Notes under the pieces: generated by a model
The model's input: the letters and a program-made list of their open reading frames with translations, nothing else
The model's database searches: none
What the model was told of the DNA's origin: nothing
Shown here: positions 34,600-53,346 of the stretch, piece by piece
How positions within the stretch are numbered: the stretch's first letter is position 1
How the letters are laid out: every line of letters starts with the position of its first letter
Assembly: GCA_950295325.1 (NCBI GenBank)
Contig: OX485806.1
Span: 37,944,001 to 38,008,000, forward strand
DNA: 64,000 nucleotides
Direction: 5' to 3'
DNA from: Polytrichum commune
Lineage: Eukaryota > Streptophyta > Polytrichopsida > Polytrichales > Polytrichaceae
Translations under genes and position numbers: made by a program

Positions 34600-36508
34600 A
34601 GATTGTGAAGTATCTCATCCTTGGTTGGAGGTTGCTTGATGGACCGTGTGACTCCGACGGTGCCGTGGTCGTAGGGTTTGATGACCGGATGTTGATGAAG
34701 TGTTGCAAATATTGGTGTTGGTGCAACAAGGGAGTCAAAGGGCTTCTAGAGCATCCACCAACAACATTTTATTTATTTATATGTATTTATTTGATTAATG
34801 TCTTATTTTTATAATAATATTTTGGGTGGCATGGCCATCGGCCGCTTGCAACCGCTTGAGCAATTCATCGTCTTGGAGGCGTGTCTTCTCGGAGTTATCA
34901 TCATTTGACTTCCCGGTCTTAATCTCCTTCACCGAATCTCAAAGTTTTCTTTCAAAGTGTCTTGAGTAAATTATTATCGTATTCTTTGTTATTCATGTTT
35001 TATCTATACACAATTGACACAAGCCTTGAGTACGTATGTTACTATTTCTTTAATGTCATGCAATTTGAGAATTTTGTATAAATAAATTTTATACACGAGA
35101 GGCCACACAAACTTGGGAACAAGTTGTACGACATTCAACCAACCATGAGAGTGTTTCTCATAACGATGGTTGTAAACGCAAACCAAGAAATCAACCTCCT
35201 CAATCGCAACCATCGGTTGCTAATCTTTGGCTATTTTGGCTTTCTTGGATGCCATGTCTCCGGATTGGTCGCCACTTCTTTCTCACAATAATCGTTCACA
35301 ATTTCGCAATCGCGGTTGTCGTTCACATTGATAAGAAAGCCAAGAAGCCCAACATTTTAAATAGTATACCAAATGGTATTCGCTCACATTCTAAAATCAA
35401 CGTAGCAATTGATGTGACTACGACATTTTGCAACGAGGCAAAATGCCAAAACACAAAAAATTGTGATGTTTTTGTACTACCGGAAGGCCTTTATTTGAGC
35501 CACGCGATTAGTATACATGGATGTTGCCTAAATCAAAACAAGTCGTTAATCTAGTTGTGTGAAATCACCATATCTATGGGTTTGAACAACGAGAGCTAAA
35601 ATAGAAATCTAACAAATCATAAGCATACTTATAGTTGTGGAACATGAGAACTTCAAGTGACAAGCTTCGTAATTTACAATAGTAAGAGTGTGCGAGTGAT
35701 GATAAATTGGCCAGCGAGCAACTTTATTAAAACAAGGAGATTACAACATTTGCAATGATAATTAATTTTCAATATCAATAAGAACCTTAACTATGCCACC
35801 CATTGCATCCTCGTTGTATGTCATTTTCATTTCAAGCTCGGGGTGAAGAGCTACATAGAACCAAGCAATGGTGGGGTAGGTCACAAAAAGAATGTTCAAA
35901 TGATTTCATCACTAGAAAATCAATAACATATGAAGACCCCAAAAGTCATGCGCTTCATGAGCTCGTTGAATGCCATCTTTGACAACAATTAGATTGTCAA
36001 TGATAAAATTGTCATCATCAATGCCTCTAAACATGAAAAGATAGACATACTCTAGGAATGAAGCAATTGCTTCATCATAATTTCCATGTAGAAATTTCTA
36101 AAGTATTGGCAAGAATCAAATTACGATTCCACAAGGAATCGACTCCAATCTCCATAGACTTCCATTACAGTAAAACAAATCCAATTCAAGAACCGAAGTG
36201 AAGATTTACATGATCACTTAATAATAATAAAATTATTTTGGTAATGAATAACATATTCATTCAATCTCCAAATTTAAAGAAGAAAATTGTAACCTGCACA
36301 ATTTGGATTTGCTAATCATCTTGTACTAATTCAATGTTTCATATCTTACGAGTAGTGCATAGCAAAAAGTGTCTGATTAAGACCCATTTAATTATTCACC
36401 TTGCTTCAAAAATCCCAAAAAAAAATTATAATTGGGCACTTGGGAGGGACGGTGAGTTGAGAGTTGTAGACTGGTAAATAAATACTCTAAGTTTAAATGT
36501 GTAGTGTA
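34600..36508. other. No recognisable gene
   Basis: AT-rich intergenic DNA. Small frames at 34605-34814, 35004-35213 and 35249-35554 have no motifs. I see nothing supportable. Confidence 0.4.
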
Positions 36509-37140
36509 CCGTAGCACCATAGTTGGTTCGTGCAAAAATAATTCCCAAATAAAAAAGCGAAAAAAATAATAATTATGAACCCAGTCAAATGAATAAGTGG
36601 AAAATTATATTAAGAAAAAAAACTAATTAATGGAATTTGTGGACTCTTCCAAGCTCCAACCACATCAATGCGCCATAAGAGGTTGCATGCTAACGCGTTA
36701 ATGACTCGGCGCCCTGCTCACTCAAAGCGGCAAACTGTCTTTCTATATCCATCTCCCTCTCCTCCTTGCTGATAGGGATAAAAGCAAAATCAATCTGTCG
36801 TTGTTTTGGTGCCATTTCTAACACTCTTCTCACACATGTCAAAGTGCAAATACATACAAAAAACCCAACACATACACAGTGCAAAGACAAACAAGAGCCA
36901 CACCAAGTAAGGTTAAGGTGAATACTCATGTTTAAGACCGAGAAGCCACCACGAATGAATGAAAAAAACAACAACATACTTCCAGTACTGCTGGACATCA
37001 CCAAAAAAAAACGAATTAAATATTTTTAAATCATAGAACTGATGAAATTTTTTAAATTATATTTTAAATTGATGAACCTTATTTTTTCAAAAACAAATAA
37101 ATATTTGTCTATGGTGCACGAACCAGCTATGGTGCTATGG
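36509..37140. mobile_element. TA-flanked inverted-repeat element 1 (632 bp)
   Basis: The left end CCGTAGCACCATAGTTGGTT then CGTGCA matches the reverse complement of the right end, CCATAGCACCATAGCTGGTT then CGTGCA. TA dinucleotides sit on both sides (36507-36508, 37141-37142), as expected of a TA target duplication. The interior has no transposase. A minus-strand frame (36690-37004) ends with a charged tail (EREMDIERQFAALSEQGAES) that I cannot place. Confidence 0.8.
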
Positions 37141-37370
37141 TACTAACACACATTATAATTCCTCCTGCACTCACATTCAAAAGCCAGCAGCAGCAGCGTG
37201 AGCACCAAAGGGTCAAAAGCTTTGTGGACTCCTCCAGATCCTCAAAAAGCTTTCCACAGAAACCCCAGCCCAGCATAAACAAGAATATTGAGAAATGGTT
37301 TTCAAAGCAAGAGCGTGCCCTTTTGCAAAATTCTCACTGACTGCATCCATCACAACAGATCAAGCCACAC

Positions 37371-37401
<31 letters not shown>

Positions 37402-37403
37402 CT
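37371..37403 (+). repeat. (TTC)n microsatellite
   Basis: About eleven CTT/TTC triplets in a row. The leucine-rich and phenylalanine-rich open frames across it are artefacts. Confidence 0.9.
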
Positions 37404-37559
37404 CGAATCGACTCTGCTTACTGAGACTGCCGACGATCTTTGTTGTTACTTTGGGAGATTATCCATGTTCTTTGTATGAAATCATTACTTTACTTGAAAA
37501 ATTGAGACCATCTGAGTAAAAGCTTATTGACACTGTGCATCTCCAAATACCTAGTAATA

Positions 37560-39237
37560 ACAGTAATAAAACACCAAAACAGTATGGTTCACTGGACTCC
37601 TGGCACTTAGGTCGCCACGTGGCAACACCCTTTTTTTTTTTTCCCCTTCTCTGTCTCTCTTTCCCTCTCGCCCGCGAATCTCTTCGCACTCCTGCGTTGC
37701 CGGCGCATGGGACCATCCCCATCTCCATCGTCAAGTTTACTTCTCCCTTAACCTTGATGACCTTCCGGCACTTGCTTGATCCAACGCTTCTTGTGCCACA
37801 TGTGAAGAATCCGCATTTGCGAGAAAATGAGCCTGGCCGCTCCTCAGGGCGTCCATCGTAGGCTCAGTTAGGGTTTACTTTTACTTCCCTGGTGGATCTC
37901 ATCAAACTTCGATGTAATGTTGTCTGCTAATTGCTGTCTCGTGTGCCGTTCCTTGATCGTCTTCGAAAACCAGCCACACCGCTCCTTAGGGCCTTAAGTG
38001 TCCGGTCTAAGTTATTAGGTCCAGCTAGGGTTTAGTGAGTCCCTCATGGATGGATTGCGCCTGGAAGGCAGAACAACAGACTGCGAATTCGGTGTTGGAA
38101 CGACTGCTTGCCTTGCTGTGAACTGTCTTAGTGAAGCTTTTGCACGGGATTCTCTTGCAGTAGGGAGCTGGAGATTCCTGGACTGGACGGATGGCGGCTG
38201 GGGTTTGGTGAGGCTGCTGTGAGGGAGCTCTGCAGGTTGGAATTTGGAGCTGGACCTGAAGCAGGTGCAAGACGGTTGCTAGGAGATCTTTGTGGTAGCG
38301 ACTGTGGAGTTTTGAAGTATTAGGAGCTGCGGCGATTGTTTTTCATAGCCGCATTGTCGCATTCGAGGAAGAACAACAGGGGGTTGATAGCTCTGCCTTG
38401 TGCATACGCGAAGGTGAGAGGGAGGACCTTCGAATTCGACCTTTGTCATGTATCAGCTTTCTACGAGTGATATCTGTTTAGATGTGCTCCTGTGAGAGTC
38501 TCAATCAGGGTAGACCTTCCATTCGTGCATGCGATGTTACTCTCTTCTCGGTTTGACAGGAAGTGTCCGTACACGACACTGCCTTTGTTCGCCCTGAACA
38601 ATGCATACCTTTGTGTTAGTCTCATTACGATCGCGAAGAATCTTCTCAGTATGTTTTTGATAAGTATTTGAAGCATGTTGGTTGTGCTCAGAGAGGAAGT
38701 CTTACAAGCAGGAATTGTCGTTACAGGACACTCCTTTTATTGTCTCCGAACAATTCATACTTTGGGGTTTTCTGATTACAATGGTGAAGAATCTTTTCAG
38801 CACGAGTACAAGAAGCATTGCAATGTGTTGTTTGTGCTCAAAGTGGAAGTCTTGTACCTGAGCTTTGCCTAATAGAACGTTAAGGTTACACTTCATGTGT
38901 TCTTGGTGGACATGATATCTCAAGGGTTTTCGCATCATGGTTTGTGTGCATATCTATATAAGATTTTGCATGTGAGACACTGGATAAATTGTTTTGAGAG
39001 GTCACGATGAGTATGCCAAGCTCATGGGAGCCTGCAAATTAGGCACAGGTTCAGTGAAGAGTATTGAAGGATAGCCTCCAAATTTAGTCCCATGGTAGTT
39101 CCTGTTTCTGGCATCCATCCAACATTGCCTAATGATGTTGTTTGCCTTTTTGTATGCCAGAACTGAGTTTCTAAATCTGCTTTGATTTGCAGTTTGCAGC
39201 TCTAGAATCGAAAGCGTTTGTTGACAAGTATCACAAA
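37560..39237 (+). promoter_or_regulatory. Promoter and 5' leader region of the SNF2 gene
   Basis: A palindromic G-box, GCCACGTGGC (37614-37623), is followed by a pyrimidine-rich stretch (37630-37675) typical of plant transcription starts. A good acceptor (TGATTTGCAG, ending 39192) lies 45 bp before the chosen ATG, so the leader probably contains at least one intron. No convincing upstream coding exon is visible. A diverged tandem duplication occupies 38558-38857. Confidence 0.5.
38558..38857 (+). repeat. Diverged tandem duplication, about 150-bp unit
   Basis: Unit 1 (about 38558-38706) and unit 2 (about 38707-38857) share AGGAAGTGTCCGT / AGGAATTGTCGTT, CGACACTGCCTTT / GGACACTCCTTTT, GAACAATGCATACTTT-like text, GAAGAATCTTCTCAG / GAAGAATCTTTTCAG, and GTTGTGCTCAGAGAGGAAGT / TTGTGCTCAAAGTGGAAGT. 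Identity is roughly 75% by eye. Confidence 0.8.
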
Positions 39238-44934
<5,697 letters not shown>

Positions 44935-46137
44935 GGTTCAAGATTGAGGAAGGCTCTACATTACACTGATTTAAAATTATCTCAGGGGAAGCTCTTTTGG
45001 TGCAGATTGATCACCTGAAAATATAGCTTCGCAACTACAATATGTTCAGTGCAGACCATGATGCTCACTGATTTTTTTTTTCATCTACTGCAAGCTTATT
45101 CATATTCGAAACCTTGTTCTAAATTGACATGTTTGCAGATATTCCCTCAGCTGTACCATTGTATTCGACTCAACTATGTCATAGTGCAGATTTGTTCTCT
45201 TCTGCAGACAGAAGTAGGAAACCTGACAAGTTGAATTATTTTTATCACAGGACAACGTCCTTGGTAGACATCCTCATACTTATTATTCTCATTTACCCAG
45301 CAGGTGTATCTGTTTGGGATCATCTCCATTGTGTAGGAGATCTTCAGTACGAGGTGGACTTACAGGATGCTCGTTGCCATCCTTGTGCTCGCCCGAAAAC
45401 TTTTTCATAACTGTTTGCCTTCTTGGAGTTCATTCCTTGTGCTTGTTCACAGGCACAGGGTTCAAGACCTGAGGAGGTTTGTCGTGGTACCTTTGAATGT
45501 CTTGTATCAGTCCCAGATTTATTTTATGTCATGTTCCTGTTGTGCAACAGGTGTTTCAAATTAAAGTCAGTTGTGGCACTTGAAATTTGTCAAATTTCAA
45601 CGTTCTAAATTCTTGACAAAGTTGTGAGCCTCATGCTTTTGGTCACTCGTGCATCAATCTATGAACCTAATTTGTGGCATGAAGCAGCAGTTGAGAATTT
45701 CTCAACTTCTTCCTTGGATTTGTCGAATATGCTTGGTCGGGCACATTGTCCTATGTTGAGGTGGCTGGATGTATGGATGATGGCCTTCACCCATTTCAAC
45801 ACCTATGATCATGAAGGACCTCATTTGTGGTGTTGGGAATTGGAGAGCCAACCTTGTCTCCATGGTACGTTCAACAATAAGTCGACAGATGGTTACTTGA
45901 CGTTTTGGGATGATTGTACTTGTTCGGAATAACTAAAGATTCACTTTGATAGAGGTTTCACTTTGTAACCTAGCAGTAGCATGGGAAAGCTTCTTCCCAA
46001 AAGAGGAGAACCGCCCAACATTGGTAAATCAACCATGTCATGAAGGTGTCTAATGTGGAGATGAGTTTTGGGTCCTTTGACCAATTTCAAATATCATCCT
46101 GAATTTGATGCTCTTTCGTACTTGAACAAATCGATTG
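44935..46137 (+). other. 3' untranslated and downstream region of the SNF2 gene
   Basis: No polyadenylation site can be fixed by eye. A 102-codon plus-strand frame at 45624-45932 has no motif. Nothing else is supportable. Confidence 0.4.
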
Positions 46138-46502
46138 AGGGTGAGTTTCCATGTAGGCCACTCGCCCACCAGATTCTAGTGTGAATAAGGACAAACCTTC
46201 CCAAATTGAGGGAATCTAGTGGAGTAGGGCTCGTATGTGCCAACTACTGTAGTTACTCCCATCTTCTCAAATCTGGACCTATATACTAACCTCTTCCAAA
46301 AATCGGTCTTCAAAACCTTGTAGGTTGAAGATTCTTCACTGGACGCATGGAAGTCTGGTGATCTATGTCCACAGCCCTCCACATTGTAGCGGACCACCAG
46401 AATGTGATTGGATGGCAGCTTGCTCTTCAGTATATGTGAACGCCTCTGACCCACTTTACTCTAGAATCTAGCGAGCGAGTGGCCTACATGGAAACTCACC
46501 CT
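46138..46502. mobile_element. 365-bp element with 43-bp terminal inverted repeats
   Basis: The left end AGGGTGAGTTTCCATGTAGG then CCACTCGCC and AGATTCTAG is repeated inverted at the right end (46460-46502). Both extremes match to the last base. No clear target-site duplication is seen. The minus-strand frame inside (46176-46454) shows no transposase motif, so this is MITE-like. Confidence 0.75.
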
Positions 46503-46659
46503 AAGCATACTTGACAATTTCCTTAAGTGGAATTTCTCATGACACCATGTAATGGATTGCAGATGGCCCTCCATAAAAGATCAAGGTAAATCTTATCACT
46601 TTTTCTTGATTCCAACTATGCCAATTTCTCAGTTCATAATTGATGAGGGTGTTTTTGCA

Positions 46660-47070
46660 ATAGAGTGGACATGCCTAGTTTGGTTGTTTAACTTACAAAC
46701 CTAAGAGAAGTGGGTTGGCTGGAAAAGGAAACCATTTAAGACCCATCTACTTTAAGAGAAACATATGCAAACTGAACTTGATATATGAACCATATGGTGG
46801 GACATCGGTGTCCCATAGTACACTATTTTTGATCATTTACAACCACATAACCAATCACTAAGGAGGCTTTGATTTATTTGGGACACTCCACACCCACTTC
46901 TCATATGATATGAAACATGCAATTTGTGTGAGGTGATTAACAAATCTCCAAATTGTGCATGTAGTCACTTTATAATTTTAGGACTTGATTTTTATCACAT
47001 ATTTTTTGGTGTTCGTTCTTAGATTCACACCCAACCATATGGCATTCAAATATTGGTGTCCATTTAAGAT
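46660..47070. repeat. Rearranged family F pieces
   Basis: A tail piece in plus orientation (46699-46745, GAGAAGTGGG then ACCATTTAAGACCCATCTAC) is followed by a minus-orientation piece (about 46895-47065) with CACTTCTCATATGATATGAA, GATTAACAAATCTCCAAATT and TTGGTGTCCATTTAAGATCA. This suggests a nested or rearranged copy. Confidence 0.55.
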
Positions 47071-47969
47071 CAAACACATGAGTAGGTACATCTACTTTAT
47101 AATATTTCACATTTATTATTGACTATTCATTGTTCAACATGGACATTTCACATGTTTTTAAGTAATTTACTACACATGTCTTGATGTTGATTGTTGAATC
47201 ACAATTTTGTAGACATAATGACTAACTAACTCAGCCGTGTTTACTTCTATTTAAGTGAACTTGTGTAAAACAAAGTTGGATTGCCACTCATTTCTCAACC
47301 AATGAGAGATTTTAGAAAGTCGTGGTCATGGTCATTGGTCACTAGTGTAAACAAGCCCTAAATGGTGTACATTTTCACTCTTGTATTGTAGTACAACATT
47401 TGGGACAATAAATGATCCAAAATTTCCCACAACCACAAACATATGCTTTTACTAGTACCATTCTCTTAAATCATTTGCAATTTCATATGAGATCATTCTT
47501 CAAAAACTCTTGATGACATCATCTAGTATTGTCAATCATTTGATGATATTGGAAATAAATTGGACTTTATTGTTGGTGTTTCCAACTCCACAAATTGATT
47601 TTGATTGTTGGATTGGATTGAAAATTCTCTAATCTAGTTAGCTATTGCAAACAATAAAGAATGCCATTCCAATTTTTAGAATTTTGTAAAGGTTATAGGA
47701 AGTCAAAGTGAATATTCTCTCTCTTTTTGAGTGATGCCCATAGGTCCTCCCAATCATGTAAACCGGTGAACGTAGAATTAATTAATACATTTGAGTACAT
47801 AGTCCAATTTGATTGTGGTGCATTTTATTTTGGTGTTTGTTTCCAAGTACAAACCTTGCCATATACCACTTTCAATAATCCTAGGCCTTTGATCAATAAA
47901 TCCCCTTCCCCATACCTTAGATTGCGTAGTATGATAAGCAAATTTTTAACAAACATTCTTCGCTTTGCA

Positions 47970-48260
47970 CCCACTTCTCGTAGGATAGAAAACACTCAAA
48001 GAGTACAACATGGCTAGCAAATCCAAATTGTACACATAGCCATATTCTTCATGATTGTTGGAGTCCATATGAAAACCTCATTCATGATTAAAGTGAAGAT
48101 TTTGATTCTTATGACATGATCATATAGGTCCTCCGATTCTACTCGACGGTGTACTTAGAATGGTTAACAAAATCTGAGCATGCACTTCAATAACTTTTAG
48201 ACACGTGTCTTCTTGATGTCCGTTCTTAGATCCACACCTAACCATACTTCAGCCCAACTC
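47970..48260 (-). repeat. Family F repeat, inverted copy
   Basis: Reads CTTCTCGTAGGATAGAAAAC, GCTAGCAAATCCAAATTGTA, GAGTCCATATGAAAACCTCA, AAGTGAAGATTTTGATTCTT, and ends in a GTCCGTTCTTAGATCCACAC then CTAACCATAC-like text. This is the inverse of the order in the plus-strand copies. Confidence 0.7.
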
Positions 48261-48744
48261 TAGATGCCTTTTCAGGACAAGTAACTGAATTAGGCCCACT
48301 AACCTTAGTGGCATGATCCCTTGTTTGTCTTCGCTTTCTCATGGGGGGTCCCAATGTATGCATGTTCTCGTGCATCATTGGTAGGACCGATCCCGAAACC
48401 CGCAAACAAACCAAATCTTTCTATTGGATTGGATACTCATTGAAGCTCCCGTTCCTCATCATAGCATCTAGAGCTTGGGCCCACCCCTATTTTGTATGGA
48501 GTCCGAGAAAACACATCTAGTTAAGTACATGTGACCGGTGGGGCCAAAGCTTTTATACGAGAAGTGATCGAGAGTCCCAACAACAATAGTAGCGGCACCA
48601 TAACTTTGTGAATTATTCCATTTCTCGGCCACCCGGTTTTATGTGCGGAGGGTAGGGTAGAATAAGGGTGGGTTTCCATTACGGTCCAAGGTCACGATGG
48701 TAATGGTCCAAAGAGATCATCTCTTAAACCCTAAGGTAAGTGGG

Positions 48745-48925
48745 GTAACTTCAGTTACTGATCTTAATCGGACACCTATACTTGAGCGGTGTATGGTTGG
48801 GTGTGATTTTAAGAATGGACACCCAAAAAAAACTGTATTCTAAAGAGATTGCATTACGTGGTCAATATTTGGTGATTGTTCTAAATTCATTATTGAATAT
48901 AATTGTGAGGGGGAGCTATGCAATT

Positions 48926-48989
<64 letters not shown>

Positions 48990-49145
48990 ACTTGATGTTC
49001 ATATTTGTGCCATATTTTATGAGGATAATGGCTACATGTTGGACATGGATTTGTTAATCACCTTGCACTAATCACTTGTTTAATATCCTAGGAGAATTGG
49101 GCTAATTGGAAAAGGTGACTATTCAAGTCTTGTCTACTTTAAGTG
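48745..49145 (+). repeat. Family F repeat with an internal (GA)29 run
   Basis: Landmarks: CACCTATACTTGAGCGGTGT, GATTTTAAGAATGGACACCC, AAGAGATTGCATTACGTGGT, then a pure GA run at 48930-48987, then TTTTATGAGGATAATGGCTA, GATTTGTTAATCACCTTGCA and TAGGAGAATTGGGCTAATTG. The microsatellite replaces a stretch that is unique sequence in the other copies. Confidence 0.75.
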
Positions 49146-50220
49146 CCTATGAGGACATGAGGGGTAACATGTTTTAAATATGTGTTATAGAATAACATTC
49201 CCAAGGATTTCTTGAACTCTGTTACAAAAAAGAAGTTGTGAGGTGCCATCGAGTGACCACATCGATACAGTTAGGAAATGTTTTAAGATCCTTCTCTAAT
49301 GAATTTATGAGTGAAAGCTTTGATAACTTATCGTGATCATCAACCTCATTATTTTGATATGAGACTTGATATCATTGGTCCAAATTACATATAACTACAG
49401 ATTGGTGAAAATTTGCGAGCATGTATGATCTTGAAGTCATCGAACTATCATAGGTGAATGTCTCTTGAGATGAGAGCACTTCACAAGGTACCAAAAAAGA
49501 AGAAGCATGCATGCATTAACATGTAGATTTGTGTAGGTTTGAGGTGTCAATAACATGTGTGGGCAAAGGTGGGCATCCGTTTAAATGAGTTGTAACTTTG
49601 AACCACATTTGACCAAGTTGTTGATTTTAGAAAGAGTGTCCATTTTGATAGATAAATAGCACTACAATGTTCATGCTATTTAATGTCACTTACTATTTGG
49701 AAATTTGCAATGGTCTACCCTTTTGAGTATACGATTCACTTTTCATAAACAAAGTACAAATAGGTGGTTTGGACATTATAGAGCATCAAGGATTTTACTA
49801 GGTAAAATCTCACATTCTAAGTATAAAGTTAGCATTTACATCACTCCAAATTGTAAGTGACACTAATTGTCATAAACATTGTCCCACAAAACACGACATG
49901 GAAAAATAATATAAAACCTCTAGAGGCTTCAATGCTCACTTTAGAACACACTTCCACTAGTAAGTATGTTTTTTTTTAACAAGGAATAGTGACAAGTGTC
50001 ATGATCCTTTGAGGCCTTTGAGTTTATTTCCGAGGTTGATTAGGTAGAGGGTTGTAAAACCAACAACCCACCAAAAAATAAACATCCAAAATCCTTGCAC
50101 AACAATCACATATAAAACCCTTCCAATGTTTTCATTCAGAGTTCAAGTAAGGCATGCTTTGGTGTATTGGAATCCTCTTTTACTTGCTAACAAGAAGCAT
50201 TGGGAGCTTTATCAATCTAA
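49146..50220. other. No recognisable gene
   Basis: AT-rich intergenic sequence without motif or obvious repeat structure. Confidence 0.4.
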
Positions 50221-50222
50221 TA

Positions 50223-51164
50223 CCGTAGTTTAATAGCAGGTTCGGCACAAAATAATTCTTAAAATAGATGCCTAAAAATTTGGAATATTATTGGCATTTT
50301 TTGCCGAATATAAAATTAATTATTTTTCAAAATTGCCTAAAAGTAAGAAATTTTTACTTCTCACTAGAGTTTACTTACAATGAAAGCATATGTGAATTTT
50401 GAAGGAGAGAAGGTGCTCCTTTTGTAATCAAGCTCACGTACATTAGTCCACAAAGAATATGGGTTAAGAAGTAGCAAGACTCTAGGCGAGGCTTTTCAAA
50501 TGTGTTGTACACAAATTTTTGGAGTCCAATTGAGCATAGAAGATGAAGTTTTTATAGAATTTTGTCCAACTAACAAAGTTGAGAAATCAATCCTTCTTCC
50601 ACCTCCAACAAGTTTTGTGTCAAAATAAGTCTTTATGCAAAAGATATGGACAAAACATTGCAGCCGTGTAAAGATCAAAAAATTAAAATGCGTTCATAAC
50701 AGTTTTTTGGAGCTCATTTGTGCATAGAAGATCAACTTTTTTGGAATTTTGTTGGTCTAAGAAAAGTTTAGAAATCAAGTAATATTTCACCTCCAACAAA
50801 TTTTATGTCATTTGAAGACTCTATGCAAAAGTTATGCGTGTTATAAAAATGACGTCTAACTAGGTGCTTCACCTCAAAGTTTACATATCCCATATGCATT
50901 GTTGAACACAACTCCACTCTACTTGCATAAAGCACATAGCATTCTCAACTCTTCACTCACATCTTACTTGTCATTCAATGCAAGAGAGATGTACAAGATA
51001 TAAGTTGAAATAGAAAATTAAAAATGAATGTAAGCCGAATTTTAAAAAATTAAAAGAGAAAATTGCCGAAAATATGAATATACTATTTTTAGGTGCCGAA
51101 CCTACTTTTTGAACTTTAATTAAATATTAGGCAGCAAGTTGCCTAACCTGCTAGTAAACTACGG
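50223..51164. mobile_element. TA-flanked inverted-repeat element 2 (942 bp)
   Basis: The left end CCGTAGTTTAATAGCAGGTT then CGGCAC matches the inverted right end CCGTAGTTTACTAGCAGGTT then AGGCAA. TA flanks both sides (50221-50222, 51165-51166). A second inverted block inside each end carries TAGGTTCGGCACC / GGTGCCGAACCTA text (near 50240 and 51095). Two internal direct copies of about 190 bp (from about 50505 and 50700) share GGAGTCCAATTGAGCATAGA / GGAGCTCATTTGTGCATAGA and CACCTCCAACAA. No transposase is encoded. Confidence 0.8.
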
Positions 51165-53346
51165 TAGTTGTGGAACCGCTCAATGCTTAAAGTTATGGTT
51201 TGGCTCCATATACCTTATATGAACTACATCTAAATCTCTCAATCCCTCAATCCCTCAAGGTTCAAGGTCTTTGCATATAGCAACACATTTCTATCTAAAT
51301 CACCCACATTCATTCACAAATCTATCCAATTCCTACACAAAGAGCATGGTACCTATTCACCTTTTGCTTTCAATATTTAGAGAATGTAAATTATATAGAG
51401 GTGCTCAATCATTAGAAACACGACTACACGTAGTCGAAAAAAATGGATGATGTTTTCTAGCATTCCTCCCAACTTTCCTTTGTTGTTGACCTCCTTGTTT
51501 CTTGAAATTTCTCTCTTTCTCTCCTTCTCTCCTTCTCTTCCCACCTCATGCATTTCTTGGGTCTACCCTCATATATATTGTGTACAAGTAAGTCGTAGTA
51601 AACTCCAAGATTAAGATTGTGTTCTTTGTGAGAGCATGAGCATGCAAGAAGTGATGAAATAACCAAGGAAAATGAAAGACTTGCAACTACTACTCAACAC
51701 AATAAATATTACATTGATGGCCCTTATTGTTCAATGCATCCTTTGATTTAAAGCACGTGGTCATGATTGTTCAAAGAATACACACATGACCTAATAGGTA
51801 GGTTCTCAGAGCTACCACAATTCTTGTAGCCTTATGCCTAGCTTCCATACCCTTTGTTGTTCCTTTGCTCTCATTGGAATCCCCTCAAATCATAGACTTG
51901 CCATTGAAATTGGCCAGTGCTCAACTATCCCAATCTCTAGGGATAAAAAAATGATGCCAATTTTCCTAGGAAGTGTAGTTGAAAACAAGGCACACTTTGT
52001 GTCAGAGTATCCCCTCTACAACCCCATTAGAGATAGGTTTCCTTCCTTGTTTCAGAATATAAGCCTTTCTTCCACCTTGATCATCATGTTGATATTAGTC
52101 TCCACCTTATTGAGGGCACTGCATTCCACTACTCTAGGGAATGAGCTCTTTTGACACCATCTTGATGTACTTGTAATCCCATAAGCCTTTTGGCATCTTG
52201 AACTTTTAAAACCAATTTCATTTCAATGACAACAAACATTTAGTTTCTAAATATTCTATGTGCCTTTCTAGACTAATGACCCCAACTGGAACAAGGCCCA
52301 CATATGTTCATTTGCTGCAAAATGGAGATCACAAGACTCAAGTGTAGAAAGCAAAAAATATATGAAGCAAATCCTTAAAAAAAATGGACAAAAATGTCAT
52401 TTGGAGCTTTTAGTTGTTAACACCAAAATAGGGTAGCCTCTCATGAGACCCATATCATGCACTTAATGCTAGAATGTGATATTTTTAAGTGGAAGTCCCC
52501 ATTTGGCCAAAGCTCCTCCAATGGGATGATGACACATGACAAATTTCTTCATAATAATATTGTCAAACAACATAGAAGGATACGTCTAATGCATTATTAG
52601 TGTCGATCTCACTAGTCTTATAATTTCAAGTGTTTTTAGGTACAACATATTAGAATTATCATTCAAAGGTCATATAGAGGGTGAAACATAATAAAAAAAC
52701 CATGAGTTTCATAGGCTGTATTATTCTTGTGTAGCTTGTCTCTCACAATGACCTTTGAATACATACATCTTCAATTCAAAGCAATTTTTCTCGTATTGTT
52801 GGTTTTGCCAGGTTTTAATCATGTTTTTACTTGTTTTCTCTTGGGAACATGTAAATAGAGCGTGTGAACCTTTTGGGAGCCTTCGAGGTTGGTGGACTTG
52901 GCATGTCTATATCCAAAGTGTTTGTTGGAACTAGAGAGTTTCCAACTAACAGATCAAAAATAAGATACAATATTACACATTGGGTGGTTGCTTCTGTCCT
53001 TTTAAGGAAAACCCTATTGGTGTGAAAATTTTGGAAGTTAGTGCAGACCACGCTAATTAATCAACAACACTCTGCACTGTTGAAGTTTTCAATGTATCAC
53101 TTTGAAAATTGTGGGTTTTCAACTTACCTTGTGTCAATTAATCCTGGGCCGTGTCAAAGAATAGGAATGATATTTTGTATGTCTCTACATCTAGTGCTTC
53201 ATGATTGGAAACCACACTAACACTACAACGCCGAGTTATATTGGGACACAACATATTGTTGTGGACATTTTGAAAGGTAGTGCAGACCACACTAATTGAG
53301 AGTTACTCCATGCCAATGAAGTTTCCAATGTGTCTTGTAGAGTGTG
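51165..53346. other. No recognisable gene
   Basis: Short frames (51457-51666, 51834-52154, 52827-53051) show no motif. A phrase TAGTGCAGACCACRCTAATT occurs twice (near 53039 and 53279), probably a short diverged duplication. Otherwise nothing is seen. Confidence 0.4.

Noticed and set aside
37288..37519. Leucine- or phenylalanine-rich short proteins
   Set aside because: Products of the TTC microsatellite read in different frames.
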